Shown here piece by piece: positions 62,410 through 64,000 of a stretch of 64,000 nt of DNA. A model generated the notes under the pieces. That model saw only the letters and a program-made list of their open reading frames with translations, had not been told where the DNA came from and made no database searches. The stretch covers positions 496,001-560,000 of the forward strand of contig NZ_CP097116.1 in assembly GCF_024029335.1 (NCBI RefSeq). Reading direction: 5' to 3'. A program made the position numbers and the translations under genes. The number at the start of each line of letters is the position of its first letter. Positions within the stretch are counted from its first letter, which is position 1. Source of the stretch: Fructilactobacillus myrtifloralis (lineage in GTDB: Bacteria > Bacillota > Bacilli > Lactobacillales > Lactobacillaceae).

Positions 62410-63513
62410 TCATTTTTCTGAGGGAAGATTCAGCAATCCGCTTTGCTGGAGCTGCCGTTTGGTCCGTTCTGGATCCGTAGTTGATACCCAGACGCCCCCG
62501 GTGAGCGTTGCATCGGTTGGCGACCGATAGCTAAAGTCAAATTCCCAATCCGGATGTTGCCGGCGAGCGACTAGCGCCGCTGGTTCGGCGTTGGTTGCAA
62601 AGCCACACCACTGTTGGGGAATTAGTTGTTCAACAGTGGGCAACGGCAAACCACTGAGGGCGCGCACATGCAACTCGGCCGGGGTAAAATTACAGCCCCG
62701 GGAGAGATTAACCGTCAGACTGGGTAACGATAACTGAAGTCCAGTAACGTATAAGAGACCCGTCGTGGTGAGTAAAAATGCAACCCCAAAACTGCCAACG
62801 GTGGTCAGTGCTTGCCCGACCTTGCTGGTGGCCTGCTGGAGTTCTGCCGCTAGGTCTGAATCCAACATTTCCGTGGCCATGGTTGTTAACAACCGCCCAT
62901 TGGCAGCTACCGCCACCGGTGGAAACAGTTCCAGCTCGCCGGTTTCAGCTTTGGTGGCTAACACCACGAATTGGTGCTGGACGTCTACCGTTGGCACGTA
63001 TAAATAACTCCCCTGCCCGGCTAACGGGGAAAATTGGGCAACATCCGCCGGCGTCTGTAAGCTAATCCCATCCTGATTTGAACTGTCCTTAATAATCGGA
63101 AGAATCTGGGCCGGCAACCCAAGCGTGGCGATGGCGTGGTTGACATCATCAGCTGTAATCACCGTTTGCACCGGACGGGTGTTTAAATTCAAGGATTGGA
63201 AAAAAGCTTGTTCTAAGGCTCGGTCCCGGCTAAGTTCGGTTAGTTCCGACCCCTGCGGAAACCTGGTATACTGAGTAATGGTGCTCAGAATAGCTGGAGC
63301 GACCGGTTGGGTCACGCTGGTAACTAAATCACACTGCTGAGCAAAGGCGCGACTGACGCTGGGATTGGCGAGTGGATTGGAGGCGCCTGCTGGCGTCGCC
63401 GGGGCACTTAACACCTGCAGCCCCGCTTGCCGGGCAACGGTGGCTAACTGCTGGGCTGGGGCCCCCGTTCCCATGATCCCAAGGCGCTGGCCGGGTTGTA
63501 AGGTCGGCATCAT
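62410..63513 (-). CDS. PurK-like ATP-grasp protein, divergent
   Basis: The 367-aa protein has the PurK start pattern LQPGQRLGIMGTGAPAQQLATVARQAGLQV, ELTELSRDRALEQAFFQSLNL near residue 91, and a C-terminal AELHVRALSGLPLPTV near residue 280. Key ATP-grasp lysine and glutamate motifs (such as the usual GYDGKGQ) are not seen; in that place is KDSSNQDGISLQ. No purine genes are near. It may be a diverged paralogue without carboxyaminoimidazole synthase activity. Such a gene beside pcrA is, from memory, common in lactobacilli. Confidence 0.7.
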   Translation of the reverse strand: MMPTLQPGQRLGIMGTGAPAQQLATVARQAGLQVLSAPATPAGASNPLANPSVSRAFAQQCDLVTSVTQPVAPAILSTITQYTRFPQGSELTELSRDRALEQAFFQSLNLNTRPVQTVITADDVNHAIATLGLPAQILPIIKDSSNQDGISLQTPADVAQFSPLAGQGSYLYVPTVDVQHQFVVLATKAETGELELFPPVAVAANGRLLTTMATEMLDSDLAAELQQATSKVGQALTTVGSFGVAFLLTTTGLLYVTGLQLSLPSLTVNLSRGCNFTPAELHVRALSGLPLPTVEQLIPQQWCGFATNAEPAALVARRQHPDWEFDFSYRSPTDATLTGGVWVSTTDPERTKRQLQQSGLLNLPSEK

Positions 63514-63995
63514 CGTTGTCCCACCTGCCGATCGTATTGATTCAAGTGGTACTTCTCGATAATCTCAATCACCTTTTGGGCGTAACCCGGATCGGTCGCA
63601 TAGCCCTCGCTGCTCAACGCATTGGCTGAGTCACGGTAGTTATCGGCCTGGACCACATCCCGGTACTGAAGGTTGTTCCAGTCCGTTCCGTTTGCCAAGA
63701 GCTTGGCGTGGTCTTCGATTGATTCATCAAAATTATCGTAAACGCGGAAGCGACCGGTCACCGTGCTGGCTTTACCATCCGTAAACTCGGTCGTTTTCAG
63801 TTCTACCCCGCGTTGGTTCGGGCCCGCTTTCACCCCAAATAAATTATGGTACTGAGCGGCTAACTGACTTTGACCCCAGTTGGATTCCAAAATCGCCTGT
63901 CCCAGCGTAATGCTCGGCAGGATTTTATATTCCTTCTGCGCTTTTAAGGCTCCGGGCAGGATTTGGTTAATGAAGGCTTGGTGTTGCTGACTCAC
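63510..63995 (-). CDS. GH73 glucosaminidase-like cell-wall hydrolase, possibly cut by the window edge
   Basis: At least 161 residues match the glucosaminidase domain: SITLGQAILESNWGQSQLAAQYHNLFGVKAG (residues ~28-58) with the catalytic Glu in ILESNWG, a RFRVYDNFDESIEDHAKLLAN block (residues 82-102), and YATDPGYAQKVIEIIEKY at the end. A GTG at 63995 can start it, but the frame stays open to the edge, so an N-terminal anchor may lie outside. It overlaps the PurK-like gene by four bases. Confidence 0.85.
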   Translation of the reverse strand: MSQQHQAFINQILPGALKAQKEYKILPSITLGQAILESNWGQSQLAAQYHNLFGVKAGPNQRGVELKTTEFTDGKASTVTGRFRVYDNFDESIEDHAKLLANGTDWNNLQYRDVVQADNYRDSANALSSEGYATDPGYAQKVIEIIEKYHLNQYDRQVGQR

Positions 63996-64000
63996 GTTCG

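Overview
The window looks like a chromosomal segment of a Gram-positive lactic acid bacterium, most likely Lactobacillaceae. The evidence is the pcrA-ligA-camS-gatCAB-dagK order, T-box leaders upstream of amino-acid genes, a luxS methionine operon, an arginine deiminase relic, a gntP/gntK gluconate pair with CcpA-like cre sites, strong AGGAGG ribosome binding sites, and a moderate-GC core interrupted by very AT-rich genes. I cannot name the species.

Left part (1-7.9 kb): an AI-2E-type permease (cut by the window edge) and recX, a flavodoxin, a YihY/BrkB membrane protein, a GtrB/GtrA-like glycosyltransferase and flippase pair, a YCII protein divergent from a TetR regulator, an SDR, and arcA broken by one nonsense codon. 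An AT-rich abiH phage-resistance gene abuts the arcA stop codon. Next come gntP, a zinc-ribbon membrane protein, a DUF1801 protein, and a cluster of AEC transporter, D-2-hydroxyacid dehydrogenase and aminotransferase that could convert amino acids to 2-hydroxyacids.

Middle part (15.6-31.5 kb): PadR and a frameshifted XRE regulator; a methionine/cysteine region with two MetQ-like binding proteins, one behind a long leader holding two small cysteine-containing ORFs, and a Met T-box operon (luxS, metE-like, SDR, metQ-like, small membrane ORF); two small membrane proteins; a 2-hydroxyacid dehydrogenase; tRNA-Arg(CCU); a DEAD-box helicase operon with a degenerate GH25 protein; gntK; a cystathionine gamma-synthase/lyase; and a DUF5067-like membrane protein.

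Tryptophan region (31.6-38.7 kb): trpDCFBA on the minus strand and trpEG on the plus strand diverge from an 850-bp intergenic region carrying two back-to-back Trp T-boxes, each with its own promoter, TGG specifier and terminator.

Accessory region (38.7-51.3 kb): AT-rich genes alternate with ordinary ones. They are a 743-aa DUF6119/TIGR04141-like protein, an FRG-domain protein divergent from a small TIR-like protein with a palindromic promoter, and an ABC-type AAA ATPase frameshifted at an A7 tract. Between them lie a MacB-like ABC exporter with an HxlR regulator, glutathione peroxidase, an old-yellow-enzyme oxidoreductase and a decayed CDF transporter.

Right part (51.3-64 kb) is core genome on the minus strand: a GH73 glucosaminidase, a PurK-like ATP-grasp protein, pcrA, ligA, camS, gatCAB, dagK, then rlmD.

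The strongest candidates for undescribed biology are the cysteine-codon leader upstream of metQ1 (17680-18032), the FRG/TIR-like divergent pair (44845-46570), and the DUF6119 and frameshifted ATPase genes, which together with abiH form a set of scattered single-gene putative defence insertions.
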